Translations under genes and position numbers: made by a program
Shown here: piece after piece, positions 35,119 to 53,060 of the stretch
Position numbering within the stretch: position 1 is the first letter of the stretch
How the letters are laid out: every line of letters starts with the position of its first letter
Notes under the pieces: generated by a model
The model's input: the letters and a program-made list of their open reading frames with translations, nothing else
What the model was told of the DNA's origin: nothing
Database searches by the model: none
DNA from: Papio anubis
Taxonomy: Eukaryota; Chordata; Mammalia; Primates; Cercopithecidae
Assembly: GCF_008728515.1 (NCBI RefSeq)
Contig: NC_044995.1
Location: 12,907,104-12,971,103, forward strand
Direction of reading: 5' to 3'
Length of the DNA: 64,000 nt

Positions 35119-35155
35119 GGTGCGCACACCCCACTGGCGGATTAAATTGCGGCAG

Positions 35156-35163
35156 TGACGTCA
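35156..35163. promoter_or_regulatory. TRIM28: Palindromic CRE TGACGTCA
   Basis: A perfect full-site cAMP response element (CREB/ATF family) at the upstream edge of the TRIM28 CpG island. Confidence 0.7.
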
Positions 35164-35556
35164 CAGAGGGACTGCCCCGCCCCCACAAGACCCCACCGAC
35201 GTGGGGTTGGCCGTGGTGGAAGGACCCGGAGTGGGCGCGTGCGTACTGGCAGCCTCTCCCGCCCCGACCGGCCTGGGCCCCGCCCCCGGGCGTGCGGCGC
35301 CCAATGCGCGTGCGCGGCGGCGTCGGCGCCAGTTATTTCTGTCCCGCCCCCCGGCCTCGGCTCTTTCTGCGAGCGGGCGCGCGGGCGAGCGGTTGTGCTT
35401 GTGCTTGTGGCGCGTGGTGAGGGTTTCGGCGGCGGCTGAGGAAGAAGCGCGGGCGGCGCCTTCGGGAGGCGAGCAGGCAGCAGTTGGCGGTGCCGCAGCA
35501 GCGTCCCGCGCGCGGCGGGCAGCGGCCCAGGAGGCGCGTGGCGGTGCTCGGCCTCG

Positions 35557-35583
35557 CGGCGGCGGCGGCGGCGGCGGCGGCGG
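35557..35583 (+). repeat. TRIM28: (CGG)9 in TRIM28 5' UTR
   Basis: Nine uninterrupted CGG triplets about 90 bases before the start codon. Confidence 0.85.
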
Positions 35584-35669
35584 CCCAGCAGTTGGCGGCG
35601 AGCGCGTCTGCGCCTGCGCGGCGGGCCCCGCGCCCCTCCTCCCCCCTGGGCGCCCCCGGCGGCGTGTGA

Positions 35670-41375
<5,706 letters not shown>

Positions 41376-41519
41376 GGCTGGAGCCCCCCTTGGCCAGCCC
41401 AACCTGGCTCTGTTCTCTGTCTTGTCACCCTATCCCCACTCCCCTGGTGGCCTGACTCCCACTCCCTGGTGGCCCCATCCCCCAGTTCCTCACGATATGG
41501 TTTTTACTTCTGTGGATTT

Positions 41520-41525
41520 AATAAA
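41520..41525 (+). terminator. TRIM28: Poly(A) signal AATAAA of TRIM28
   Basis: Canonical signal 145 bases after the stop codon; gives a very short 3' UTR. Confidence 0.88.
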
Positions 41526-41539
41526 AACTTCACCAGTTC

Positions 41540-42375
41540 CTCAGGCCTTGGCTGGTTGGGGGGCTGTGGTCCTAGGGCCTGGTTTATTGACTGTATCTGC
41601 TATTCAGCCTTATCAAGCACTGGTGGCACAAGGGAGGGGGGTCTTGTCCCCAGCCTACCCAAGCCCATGTGTATGGATGCCTAGGGAGTGGGGAAGACTG
41701 CCTCCTTGCCCTTTCTGGATATGGGGAGGGCACCCAGGGCAAAGGATGTACACGCTACAGGCTTGTTTGGTACCCTTTGCGATACTGGGTGGGTGTGACC
41801 TGCAGCCCTGTGTAGGCAGGGTTAGCCCCACTCTATTGAATACTTCGTAAACTTTGGTGCCGTAGCTGTTTCTCATCTTCAGATGGTACCACAGTGAACT
41901 GAGACCTTCCAAATATGGTTTTTTCCGTCTCCCTTTGCTGAGTCCACTTAACATTATCATTCATCCCTGTGTTATGATTTACTCACTCTACAGTTGAGCC
42001 CGTGTGAATCTCAAGGTCACCCCCTTGCCTCTGTTGGTTGGTCTGGACTGTCCTCGAATGTTGTCATTAAATCATCACTGGACCAAACAGTGTTGGGCAC
42101 TACAGCCTGGCAGATGGAGGACTGGCCTCTCAAGATCCTACCAGGGTGTTTGGGGGAGTCCAGTATCTTGAGAGGGGATGGAGCAGGGCCCACAGCTCAC
42201 CTCAAGCTCCCAACCCCTGAAAAACCCCAGGTGGACTTTGCTTGTCCACCCCTGCCCCAAACTCCCACCCTTAGCTTTGTACCAAGTGCCTCTTGTGTTA
42301 GGTGATACTTGTCCTCCCAGGGACCCCAGCCTGGTCCCACATCAGGCCAAAAGTCACATGGGCCTAGAGACTAGT
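41540..42375. other. Convergent intergenic spacer TRIM28 / CHMP2A
   Basis: About 0.8 kb between the two poly(A) sites. No Alu and no coding signal. Confidence 0.65.
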
Positions 42376-42386
42376 GTCCAATCTCT

Positions 42387-42392
42387 TTTATT
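42387..42392 (-). terminator. CHMP2A: Poly(A) signal AATAAA of CHMP2A
   Basis: AATAAA on the minus strand, about 65 bases past the CHMP2A stop. Confidence 0.85.
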
Positions 42393-42454
42393 ACAGAGGG
42401 GTTAGGGTAAAAGATCCTGGGCATCCACTGGTTATCTTGGAGTGGCAGGGGCAC

Positions 42455-45002
42455 TTAGTCCCTCCGCAGGTTCTTGAGCCGTTCCTCCAGGTCTGCATCA
42501 GCATCAGCTAGGGCTGAGGCTGCGGCCTCTGCTTTTTTCCCACCAGCAGCCACACTGAGCGAGCCCCCAGTTGAGGGGAGGTCTGCAGAGAAAGTAGGGG
42601 TTTGAGCAGGGGAGGGGAGTAACGCAGGCAAAGGGAGGGCTTGGGGCTGTGGCTGGGCCTTGGGTGGGAAATGGGGCCCAGGTTTTGGAGCACTCACTTG
42701 ACAGCTCATCTGTTAGGCTAAGTCCCAGCTCATCCAGGACCTGGGACACAACAGCATCGCTAGGGAAGAGAGAGAACTCAATGAGGGCTATGTACTCCAT
42801 GAGGGCCAGGCAAACATCTCTACCCTCCCATCCAGTTTCCCCATACCTCTCCTCTTCGTCTTCCTCATCACCCATGGCATCATCAATAGCATCATTCATC
42901 ATCTCCTCCTTCATATCCATGATCTCTGCCTGCCGTTCAAACTCCATCATGATCTTCTGGATCTGGGGCAACTTCAGCTGGAAGTGGTAGGAGTGTGAGT
43001 GTGGTCCCCATGGGTCGTGGGAGTGGGAAGGGGGATTGGGAAAAGCGCACCTGTCTGTTCATGGTGCCCATGGCCTTGGTGACACCCTTCATGGCTTGTG
43101 CCATCGAGTTGTTGGACTTGAGTGTCTGAATCTTGAGGGACACAGCCTGGATGTTGGCCCGCATCAATACAAACTTGCGCACATAGCGCCGGGTGCGCAC
43201 CAAGTCTTTTGCCATGATGCGAACGGCATCCTGCAGAGTAGACGGGTATCAAGGACACAGGAATGAGATTATCCTATACTTCTTGACACCCCATTAGTTA
43301 GGTGTTCCTCCCCACCACCCCAATCGCAATTCCACTTGAAGTTTACAGAGACTTTGTGGCTAACCCAATGGTCACTGGTCCCTCCCTCCTGACCTAACCC
43401 TTCTCTGCCTCTTGGGCCACCAACTCCCTGGGCTCCTTTGTAAGGTCCTCCTCACCTCTCTTGATTCGTAAATGGTAAAAGAAAGGCCCCAGGCTCACTC
43501 CTTAGGGTTCCTTTTCTCTCCATGTTTTCAGTCATTCTTTTGATTTAACAACAGCTATTGCTCAATTTCTATTCCCAGCCTAGAAGAATCTAGAAGAAGA
43601 ATCTGCCCCTTGTTCCACTTGATACAAACCCACACCTCAAACTATCCAGAATCACATACAAACCTGAGGCTCAGCTTTTGATTTCCTCTCCAAACATCTT
43701 TCTTGCCCATCCCAAGAAATGCTATCTTCTCTACCTACCTGTTCAGGCCAAAACCCTCTCACCCATCAAAGGCTGTGTTCCTTCTTCATGTCTCCTTACT
43801 GGTTTTGGCAGCCTCTGCCATAGCTTATCCTTATCCTTTTTTTTTTTCTTTTTTTGAGATGGAGTCTTGCTTTGTTGCCTAGGCTGGAGTGCTGTGGCAC
43901 AATCTTGGCTCACTGAAACCTATGCCTCCCGGGTTCAAATGATTTTCCTGCCTCAGCCTCTCGAATAGCTGGGATAACAAGCATGCACCACCATGTCCGG
44001 CTAATGTTTGGTAGAGCGGGCTTCTGCTGTGTTGGCCAGGCTGGTCTTGAACTCCTGACTTCGGGTGATCCATCCACCTCAGCCTCCCAAAGTGCTGGGA
44101 TTACAGGCGTGAGCCACCATGCCTGGCCAGCTTATCCTTATAGTTATCTTTTTTCTTTCTTTCTTTTTTTTTTTTTTTTGAGACAGAGTCTTGCTCTGTT
44201 GCCCAGGCTGGAGTGCAGTGGCACAATGTCAGCTCATTGTAACCTCCGCCTCCTGGGTTCAAGTGATTGTCCTGCCTCAGCCTCCGGAGTAGCTGGGATT
44301 ACAGGTGTGCACCACCACGCCCAGCTAGTTTTTTGTATTTTCAGTAGAGCTGGGGTTTCACCACGCTGGTCAGGCTGGTCTCGAAGTCCTGACCTCAGGT
44401 GATCCAACCACCTTGGCCTCCCAAAGTGCTGGAATTACAGGTGTGAGCTACCGCGCCCAGCCCTGTAATCCCTAACCTTTCAACTTAGCTCCCACTTTGG
44501 CCCACAATTCTGAATTGTCTGGTCCATGCCCAACTCTTGAAGCTCACCTGTCATCTCCCGTTTTGTCGAGGCTCTCTTTTAACATTTGCTGCTCTGTCTG
44601 CTTGACACATTCCCTGCCCAGATCTGTAGGCTCACTGTCATAACTCAAGCCTTGGCTCTCATACCAGTTCCTTGGAGGCAGCCTTCCAGACCCTCAAACT
44701 AGGGAAGCCCTGCTGACCTTTCACTCCACTCATTTTGCTGAAAGCACCTGTGTTTGGTGTCTGGTCTCTCTTGTTCACTGCTGTTACAGCCGTGCCTGAT
44801 TGACAGCAACCTGCCCCTGACCACCCACACTCACCATCTGGCCTTGCTTGGCCATCTTCTTAATGTCTGCAATGATTTTCTTCTCCTGGGTCTCTAGTTT
44901 CTGTCGCTCGCGGTCCAGCTCCCGCATGGCACGGTTCAGGGCCCTCTGGTTCTGCCGCAGTAGCTCCTCTGGCGTCTTCCGGCGCCCGAACAACAGGTCC
45001 AT
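42455..45002 (-). CDS. CHMP2A: CHMP2A, ESCRT-III subunit (Vps2 family)
   Basis: Five coding exons on the minus strand: 45002-44835, 43230-43051, 42977-42847, 42759-42698 and 42582-42455, all with GT/AG ends. They splice to 222 codons plus TAA, the human length. The N-terminus MDLLFGRRKT leads into the basic alpha1-alpha2 hairpin that binds membrane and polymerises. An acidic stretch (GDEEDEEE, about 152-159) follows. The C-terminus LEERLKNLRRD is a MIT-interacting motif that recruits VPS4. The protein acts in multivesicular-body formation, cytokinetic abscission, nuclear-envelope sealing and virus budding. A noncoding first exon ends at 45779 (CCG|GTGAGT), and the coding exon's acceptor is at 45027/45026. 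Intron 2 (43231-44834) carries two antisense Alus. Confidence 0.97.
43838..44462 (-). mobile_element. Two antisense Alus in a CHMP2A intron
   Basis: 43838-44130 is an older copy with internal deletion near 44010. 44167-44462 is a complete copy with a T18 head. Being antisense on plus, they are sense relative to CHMP2A transcription. Confidence 0.85.
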
Positions 45003-45699
45003 GGTGGTAGAAGTTCACTGGCAGGCCTGAGACAGATGTGAGGCCCAGTTGTAGGGCAGGGGGCCCAGAAGGAGGGCAAGAAGCAGAACAGGGTCACGGG
45101 AGCCTTGCCAAACGGGAAGGGGCTGAGACTGGAGACAGGAATGAGGGGCCAAAAGGGAGCAGCTGAGAACACTGGGATTGTCCCGGGGACACATAAGGGG
45201 GACAGGTAGACCTGAAAATTATCCAAGCGCTGGCCCGAGCCCCTCCATCGCCATGCCCCCACAGAAGTTACGGCTTCCAAGTTTAGCTTTTCTCTCCAGA
45301 CCCATGGGTGAGGCCCTGGAGTCCTTGATACGACTGAGAGCGGGGAGCGACGAGAGTTGGCGCGCTAGTGTTTTAGGGACCGTGGGCACCGAGCACAGGG
45401 CAATTGTGGGGGTTCTGATAGAGGAGGACAGGATGGGCGGAGACCCTAAGAACCAAGAAAGGTGAATGTGGGGCTGTGAAGCTGAGGACAAGGCATTAGA
45501 ATCTGGGAACCCTGAATGCTGAGGGAGACGGTTGGGAGCGCTGGGGCATCCTGTACACCGAGGACGGGATGATGCAGGTTGGGTCGCACTATACACCGAG
45601 GACAGAGAGTCAGTGGGCCCGGCACCAAAGCAAGGTGGTGTTGGAGACCTCGATGTTGACGACAGGGTCCCAGGGAGAAGCGAGGGGCCGGACACCCGG

Positions 45700-46050
45700 G
45701 CGAGTAGAAGCCTCGTACGCTGCCGCCCGCACGCCCGCACGCCCGCCCGGTATCCGCGGTCCAGCAGGGGCCACTCACCGGAGCTGGGACGGGCACCCGC
45801 TTCCGCTTCCGGGTCACGCTTCTTTCTGGGTTCCCCGACTTGCCCACCTACCAAGGCCCCTCGATCCTGTCGCCTCCGCCGCCGTTTCCGGATTAAACGA
45901 CGTGACGTAATATGCCCCGCCCGCACCCGGAAGGTTGGGAGGCTCCCAGGAGCGCGCGTGCGTACGTGCCCTGGAATGGGCCAGCGTTCGAGCGCATGCG
46001 CAATAGCTCCCGTTTCCTTTGCGCGTCAGTGTTTCATGTTTGAGTCCCGC
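45700..46050 (-). promoter_or_regulatory. CHMP2A: CHMP2A CpG-island promoter and noncoding exon 1
   Basis: CpG-rich block containing the noncoding exon donor at 45779. It also has a CRE-like TGACGTAA at 45903-45910 and a palindromic NRF-1 site GCGCATGCGC at 45992-46001. TATA-less; start site probably about 45850-45900. Confidence 0.75.
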
Positions 46051-46518
46051 CCGAGTGACCCCACCAAGCCAGTACCGGGGTGGGCGCTTTCCACCCAACC
46101 TCCACTTGAGGGCCCAGCTTGTCCGTGAGACCCTGACTTCTGCCTGAGGCCTCAGATAGAAGGAGCCTCAGGAGGCTCCTCCTCCTCGGTGGGCCCACCC
46201 ACACAAGAAAGGGGCAAAGCTAGAGATGGCTTGTTTCTTCCACTGTGCTGCCCTCTTGGCCAGGAACCCAGAGGTCACTGGATCCTGCCTACGCTTCTCA
46301 TCCTAGAGTAGGCTTCATCCCAACCAACCCCAGGCTCTGGCCTGGTATCCCCACCAACTCGAGAGCTGCCCCAGGCACTGGGCAGCCTGTTGTAGGGTGC
46401 TCCAATGCCACCTGTGCCCAGATGTTCCACCACCCCAGCTTTGCAGGCCCTAATGGACCTCAGCTGCCCCACCCACCCCATAGAAGTAAGAAGCAGAGGC
46501 CATGCAGTAACATTCCCC

Positions 46519-46524
46519 TTTAAT
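46519..46524 (-). terminator. UBE2M: Poly(A) signal ATTAAA of UBE2M
   Basis: The common variant ATTAAA on the minus strand, about 360 bases past the UBE2M stop; no AATAAA lies closer in a suitable place. An A17 run at 46715-46732 (plus strand) lies inside the 3' UTR. Confidence 0.6.
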
Positions 46525-46884
46525 AGCCTGGTGCGACCTCCAGAGGTGGAGGGGTGGGTTGCCTGGGCCCAGCTACCCAGGCCCCTTGCCCACCCACTCC
46601 ACAGCCCAGAGTGGGGGCTGAACAAGCACCCAGCAGGGGGGCTAGACAAGCCAATTCATTTCCCATCGCTGAGTGGGTCGGGGGAGGCAGCGCCGACCTT
46701 AATCACATGGTGGTAAAAAAAAAAAAAAAAAATAACTAGGGGCAAGTGGCAGGAAGGGGAGGTAAGGCCAAGGCAGGGAATTCCCCCACGGGCCGCCCCC
46801 GAAACCCCTACCGATGGCCCCCAATAAATATTTGCAGGGGATGCCAGGGCTTGTGGCCGTGGCGGGGGTGGGTATGCGCCAACC

Positions 46885-49177
46885 CTATTTCAGGCAGCGC
46901 TCGAAGTAGGTGGAGCCGATGTAGCCACCCCGCATGGAGCGCTGCACGTTCTGCTCAAACAGCCGCCGGTTGTTCTGCAGGACCTCTGCGGCCTCCTTGT
47001 TCAGTGGGTCCTCGGGGTTGGGCTCCTGTAGCCAGTACAGGTAGGGGGGTCAACAGGCCAGAGGGACAGAAGGCCAGTCTCCCCAGACCCAACCACCTAT
47101 TCCTACTCACCAAGAAGAGATACTGCAGGCCATAAATTATGGAGTTTATCGTAAGGACTGGCTTCCAGTCCTCTCTGTGGACAGAGAGCATCAGGGTCAG
47201 AGCTTGGTGAGTGGGAGACTGCCAGAGGCCCCTCTGGTATTGGGCAGGTCAGATCCAGGGCATAGGAGAGTGAGCATGTGAGAGGCTGGGAAGGAGGGTG
47301 TGGAACAGGCTAGGCCAGGGAGAAAACCAAGGTCAGGCCATGAGGAAGATGACTGGGAAATGAAGAAATCACAAACAACAAAGGGGTGGGAAGGGACAGA
47401 GTCTGATGTAGTGCCCACAAGACCATGAGGGGGACCTGGCAGGCAGGGCTGGGGAGGGCAGTAGAGGGCCCGTGCCTTCACCTGAGGATGTTGAGGCAGA
47501 CGTTGCCCTCGAGGTCAATGTTGGGGTGATAGACCATTGTCTCACACTTCACCTTGGGGGGATCATGTGGGTACCCCTGGCCCACCTGGCTCCAGGAAAA
47601 GAAAGGAGAGATGGGTAGGTCCCTGGAAGGGCCTCAGCTGCTGCCTCCTCAGTCCAGGGAGCCATCCCTGCCTGCCTGGGACTCACCTTAAAACTGAACA
47701 CAAACTTCCCACTCTTGTAGAAGCCCTGGGAGGGAAAGGGGGAGAAGAAAATTTTAGGGTTCCATCCTGTGGGGCCTGATGGGCAGAATATGTCTCCCTC
47801 CTCTCAGTGGGGACACCCTTGGTCTGCTCCTGGGAATTCAGCCATATGCACCCTCACCTCATCAGGACAGATGACCAGCTTGAAGTTGAGGAGGTCGTCT
47901 GGATCTGAGAAGCTGATATCACACGTCTTGGGCAGGTTCAGCTCGTTTATGTCTGGGTTTGGGCAGCAGAGAGTGGGGGTCAGAAAGAGGGAGGGGAAGA
48001 GAGAGAGAGAGGGAGCCAGCAGGACACTTAGGGCAGGTGTTTGTTAGCAGAACCCCCATGGTCTCCTCCTAGACCCCTAGGCCTCTGTCCTGGGCTGTGC
48101 TCCACACCTCCAGCCCTCTCCCTGTTCCCTAGCTTGGCTCTTGTGGATACACATCATACCCCAAACATGCATGTTTAGTTGTGTATGCGTGTCTCAACTC
48201 CTGGCCCAGGGTAACCCCCAACTTTTCTGTATCCACAGCTCCCAAATGCCCCCACTCCCAAACATCCTCTGACTGCCCTAAACTCCAGGCTCCCCATCCA
48301 TGACCTCCACTCTCCAGTATCTACCTGTTCACCCAAACTCAAAGATCCTGCCCACCCCCACCAACCCTCAGTCCTCACTGTCCTTCCTCTTCTCTGTCTC
48401 TCAGACCCAGCTTCCCATCTGACCCCCACAATCTCAAGTCCCCAACACCCGCCACCCTGCCCCACCTCCTTTGACTCTGAGGTTCACAGCACAATAGCTT
48501 AAATTTCCCCTCACCCCTGTCTCCAATCCCTGGTACTCACTAACCTTCCTTCCTCCACCTGTTACCCCAAAGCCCAAATCCAAATTGCTGTGACTCTCAG
48601 GTAGGCCCATGAGTCCCTAATCCTCCAACTTACTTTACCCGTTTGACTCCGAGATTCCCAGAGACCCCAGCATAATACACTAAATCCTCTCCCACTCATA
48701 TCCCCAACCTTTAGCCTCTACTATCCGTCTCTTTTTCGCCTGTCACCCCAAACCCAAGTTCCCGTCTAACCCCCATACTCTCCAGTCCCCAGCTCCTCCA
48801 CTCCACTGCCTGACTCTGAGATTCCGAGTCCCTAGTACCAGACGCCAGGCCTTCCTAATATCCTAAACCACCACATACCGGGCCCCATCTCTGACCGCCA
48901 CCCCGTGACTGCATGATCCCAACCCTCAAGACCTGAATCCCTGACCCTCGACTTCCGGCCTCCACCTCTGACCCTCGGCAACAGCATTACCCCCTCCTGA
49001 CTCTCAACATCACCCTGCCTCAGGCCCTGACCTCCGACCTCCAGCTCCAACCCCATCCCCTGACCCCCTACCCTTCTGGATCCGCAGCTGCGCCGCCGAC
49101 GCCTTCTTGCTGCTGCCCTTGGTGCCGCCCGCCGACTCCTCCTTTCAGGCTGCTTCCAGCGAGGAACAGCTGATCAT
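46885..49177 (-). CDS. UBE2M: UBE2M (UBC12), NEDD8-conjugating enzyme; exon 1 disrupted as written
   Basis: Six exons on the minus strand: 49177-49072, 47952-47858, 47725-47687, 47585-47482, 47174-47111, 47025-46885. Exons 2-6 join in frame at GT/AG sites and encode the complete UBC fold, including the HPN motif and the NVCLNIL loop whose Cys (111 in human) carries NEDD8. The protein transfers NEDD8 from APPBP1-UBA3 to cullins with RBX1. Exon 1 is abnormal. The human protein starts MIKLFSLKQQ, but here the frame reads MISCSSLEAA and stops, then KEESAGG continues in the same frame. The exon is 3 bases shorter than the human 109, so several small indels nearly cancel. This looks like consensus error in a GC-rich exon, because the rest of the gene is perfect. 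A real N-terminal loss would remove the E1-docking extension. Confidence 0.9.
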
Positions 49178-49930
49178 CCTCTGCCGCTGCCGTTGCCACG
49201 TTGCCAGGCCTGACCCCGGCCACCCGGCCCCCCCGCCGCCGCCCGCGTCGCCTCCGCTCCTCGGACCCGCCGCTGCGGCCTCCTCCGCTGCTGCCGCCAC
49301 CCGCCCGGCCTGCCGCGCCGCTCCGCGCCCACCGCGCGGCCCGCCTCGGCTCCCGTAGTCCGGCCCCGGCCTGGCCCAGCGCCTCGGGCTCGCTCGGCAG
49401 CTCTCGGCCAAATTCGGCTGTTCTCGGGCCCGCCCGGCCCCGCCCCCACTGCCCCGGGCCGCTCCTTCCTTGCCCTCGCCCACTCTGGTCTCAGGCCCCG
49501 CTGCAGCTGCGGACTCGGGGCTCCCCGGACCGTGCCGTTTGCCGCTCAGCTGATCCCTCCGCGAAGGGGCTGCGGCTAGGGGTGGAAGGAGGACGCGGCA
49601 GCCGCGGTGACGGCGGGTGGGTATTGGAGGATCGTCTTCCGCGGCAGCAGCGGCTTTAGCGCGGAGGTCTGCAACGGCCTCGGGCGCCCCGCGGCTTCGG
49701 ATATTTCCGCCGCCTGCCCGCTTTGGCTCTTCCCGCCCGGCCTGCGTTGTGCGCCTGCGCAGCCGCCGCAAATCCGCGTTGCTCAGCGATGGAGTGTGGG
49801 GTTCGGCCTCCTTCGGCTGGACTCGGGTATTTCCGTTCATGGAGATGACGCTTCGGCGGCCCTGCGGGTCACTTCCGGCGACTCTCGCGGGGCCGGGCAG
49901 GAAGCGGGGTTAGCCGCCATCTTTTAGTGG
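49080..49930 (-). promoter_or_regulatory. UBE2M: UBE2M CpG-island promoter
   Basis: Extremely GC- and CpG-rich block covering exon 1 and 0.75 kb upstream. It has GC boxes, an ETS core ACTTCCGG at 49871-49878 and a YY1-type GCCGCCATCTT at 49913-49923. The right-hand end could also drive a divergent plus-strand transcript, since an antisense RNA is known near human MZF1, but I see no plus-strand gene structure that proves it. Confidence 0.72.
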
Positions 49931-52919
49931 GGCAGACATGGGCCAGTTTGCTCGCGGTCACTTCATCCTGTGTTGTGTATGTGCAGAGCGCGGCGGGGGT
50001 GGTCGTCTCCGCTGCTGCCGCCACCCACACGGCCTGCCTTTGACCCCATAGGTCACAGACAAGGCAGGGTGATCGCGGCAAGACCCTGAGTGAGACTAGA
50101 GGCGTTACCCAGAGGGTGCGAGGTCGAGCACCCTCACTGTCCTATCGCAAACCCAAAGATCCCCGTTCTTGGAGATTCTGATTGAGGTAAACTAACAAAA
50201 CATGTATTGTGCCAGAGAATGGTAAGCACTGTGGAGGGTTACAGTGGTGTAGGGGAAGACCTGTCGGGGTGGACACTTGGGGAACGTGACGTGCGGGCGG
50301 AGCGTGGGCGCTATTGGCATGGGCCCCGAGTGCCAGCGGAGACGCACTGGAGTCTCTGCGCTTCCCCTGCTAGCTGGAAAAAGGGATGGAGGCGGGGTCA
50401 ACTTCCCATCCAATCACAGCTCAGCGTGCCTCGGAGGGCGGGAGGAAACAGAACTCTGCGGGTCTGCGACTTCCGGCCGTCACCACGGAAACTACCGGCC
50501 CCGTGAGCGCGTGGTGTGGTGGCCTTTCCCTGCGGAGGGCCCCAGGCGCCACTTCTCTGATTCTGCAGATCCTCCCCCAGGAGTGGCCTCTGGCCAAGGC
50601 TGGCTTGTCTGCTTCCCCCGAGGCCAGGCCCCTAGTCTTGGGGGTTAGGGTGACTTGAAGCAGCAGGGGGAAGTCCGGCTGCACCCCGAAAGAAGCTTGG
50701 ACACAAAAACTTCAAGTCTCTGTTACTGGAAATGCCCAGGCCAAGACTAGCCTGACACGGGCCCAGAGCGAGACCTTCAGTGGGGTTTAAGGCTCAAGCT
50801 GTACCCTGCTGCACACAGACCACTTCTTTGAAACTGCCTTTCACCCTGTGTTACCTGCACCCAAGTCATCCATTGGAGGGGTGGGGGAGAGGGGCTGTGT
50901 GAAGGACCTGGACAATGGGATGGAAGGGGAAGATGGCTAGGGCAAAATAGTCAATGGCACTGGGTCCTGGAGATGCTGCCCTGAAGCCTGCAGTATGCTG
51001 AACTTGCGCTCTCAGCGTCTGTCCACTTTCACCTAAGCTGCGTTTCCACTGGTTTGCTGCTGGATCTACTCCTGACTGAATCCTTCCAATGTGCCTGGGG
51101 CCAGGGTGGGAGAAATCTTCAGCTCTAGTGATGGGAATGATCACCACAGGGCAGGGAAACTGGCCCAGGGCCTGCAGTCTTTGCTTCTCAGACTGGTTGG
51201 GGATCCATCTGCAGGGTCCTATACCCTCATCACCTGCTACTTGTAAACATGAGAACAGGAAAGTCTCGAAAAATCTGAATTTCCAGGTAAAATCCTCCAG
51301 TTTTAAAACCAGGAAATGGTTTCCTAGGTGTAAAGGAGTTTTACAAAGACATCTGAGGCAGAATCTGGATCACCAGGTGTCAGTTTGCTCCTGCTGGATC
51401 GCATGATCTTGGTTGGCTAGGGAGAATCTGGCCTGTCTGGGTCCTCTCCTGGGGTTTGGCTTGGCCCATGGCCCAGGGGACAGCCATGACAGGGTGTGGA
51501 GGGGAGCATGCAGGTTTCAGGCATCAAGTTTAGGCACAGTACCACCCACAAACCTGGGGGTTGGCAGATCCAAGTTGGATCCTTGGCTCCCAGCTGTACG
51601 AAGTGCTGTGATCCCACTGGTTCCCTTTGTTCCTCTTGTACTAAGGGTGAGATGCTGAATCTCCCCGTGAGTACAGCGCTAATCAGGTACTCCCACTGAT
51701 AGGTGGGTATAGGTAGAAAGCCTTGGCTGCTCATGACCACTTCAGGGAGTAGGGTGCTGTTAGGGTAAGGGTGACTGGACAGCTGAGCTAGGGTGGGAGA
51801 GGTAGTATCATGGGACTCATCAGCGCTGACTTGGAGCAAGGAGGACTGGTGGGCTCAGGAGGCTGGTAACCTCTCTGAGGATTGAGTGTTCTCCCAACCC
51901 TTGGAGGCCCTGGTCTCAGTGTCAAGGGAAAATCCTATGGGATGTCCTTGCCAGACAAGGGCTGGGCTCCAGATCTGCCCACCTAGGCATCACTGTGCAG
52001 GGCAGAGACTACAAACACCCCTCTTCACCTGCAGCTGTGTTAGGGGCAGGCCGGAACAGGGGTTGGAAAGGGAGAAAAGACTAGGGCAGCAGCATCTCTT
52101 CCCCCTGGCAACAGCAGGTCCTTCCAGGAGCAACAGTTTTTACATACCTCCCAGAACCAGGCTCACTGGGCCCCTTGGAGACACCCACACCAGTGCCCCC
52201 TCCTCAGGAGTCTCCTAGGCCTTTGGGGCACCCTCCTGAGAACAGAGACCTCCAGACCCCCTGAGCAGTACCCCCTCAGGCCCACAGGGCTTTCCTGCCA
52301 GCTAAGAGACCCCAGGACCGGCTCAGCAGTGCCCCCTTCTCAGGGGACTGAGTTTCAGCTCCATGGGAAACTCACTGGAGCTTGTAAGTTGCAGTGCTTC
52401 CCTTTGTTCCTCTAGGCCTAAGGGTCTAGCTGCTTCCTGCAGGAACTTTCCCATTTCTAAGCTAGATTGACTTAACCATCTCAGTCCCCCATTAGTCACC
52501 TAACACCTAGTTAGCTGTGCTCTGTCTCTTGACCCTGATTGATCAGGCATGGCACCATGCTACACACATATGGACTCCTGGTAGATGCTCACAGAGAACA
52601 TTTCTTCCTCTCTGGGTTTGGGAAACTGAGGTCCATTGCCCAGGGAGAGCTGAGGCTGGACTGCCCAGGGCAGTTCTGCCCCACCTGCTGCTGGTCCGTT
52701 CCCTCAGTGTAAACCGGAAGCTTGGTATAGCGGCGGTCCCACACGCGGGGTAGGTCATGCTAGGAGCCACCTCTGTCAGGGTGAAGAGGGGTGTTGTGGA
52801 GAGGAACTTGCACAGGAACCATGTGGTTGCAGAGGGAGCACACCAGCCCAGCACTGTGGGGGTTGGAGGGTGAGGAGTGAAGGACACACAGGTGGGGAGG
52901 CACTGAGTGGGTGGAGACC
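49931..52919. other. Intergenic region between UBE2M promoter and MZF1 3' end
   Basis: About 3 kb of mainly unique sequence, free of Alu. The first 600 bases are still moderately CpG-rich. No protein-coding exon was recognised; a noncoding antisense transcript is possible but unsupported by sequence. Confidence 0.5.
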
Positions 52920-52935
52920 CAGTTTCCATCTACTG

Positions 52936-52941
52936 TTTATT
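52936..52941 (-). terminator. MZF1: Poly(A) signal AATAAA of MZF1
   Basis: Canonical signal on the minus strand 120 bases past the MZF1 stop codon. Confidence 0.82.
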
Positions 52942-53060
52942 GGACACCTACAGTGGCCAAGCCCTGGGCGGACCTGCTTATACTTATGTAATCGCCAGCC
53001 TCACAACAACCAGGTGAGGTAGGTGTTCTGACCAGGGCGGAGACTGCGTCCCGACTGGAG

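Noticed and set aside
49145..49840. 231-codon minus-strand frame ending in MISCSSLEAA
   Set aside because: It is the UBE2M promoter island running into the damaged exon 1; Arg/Ala/Gly-rich translation from GC composition.
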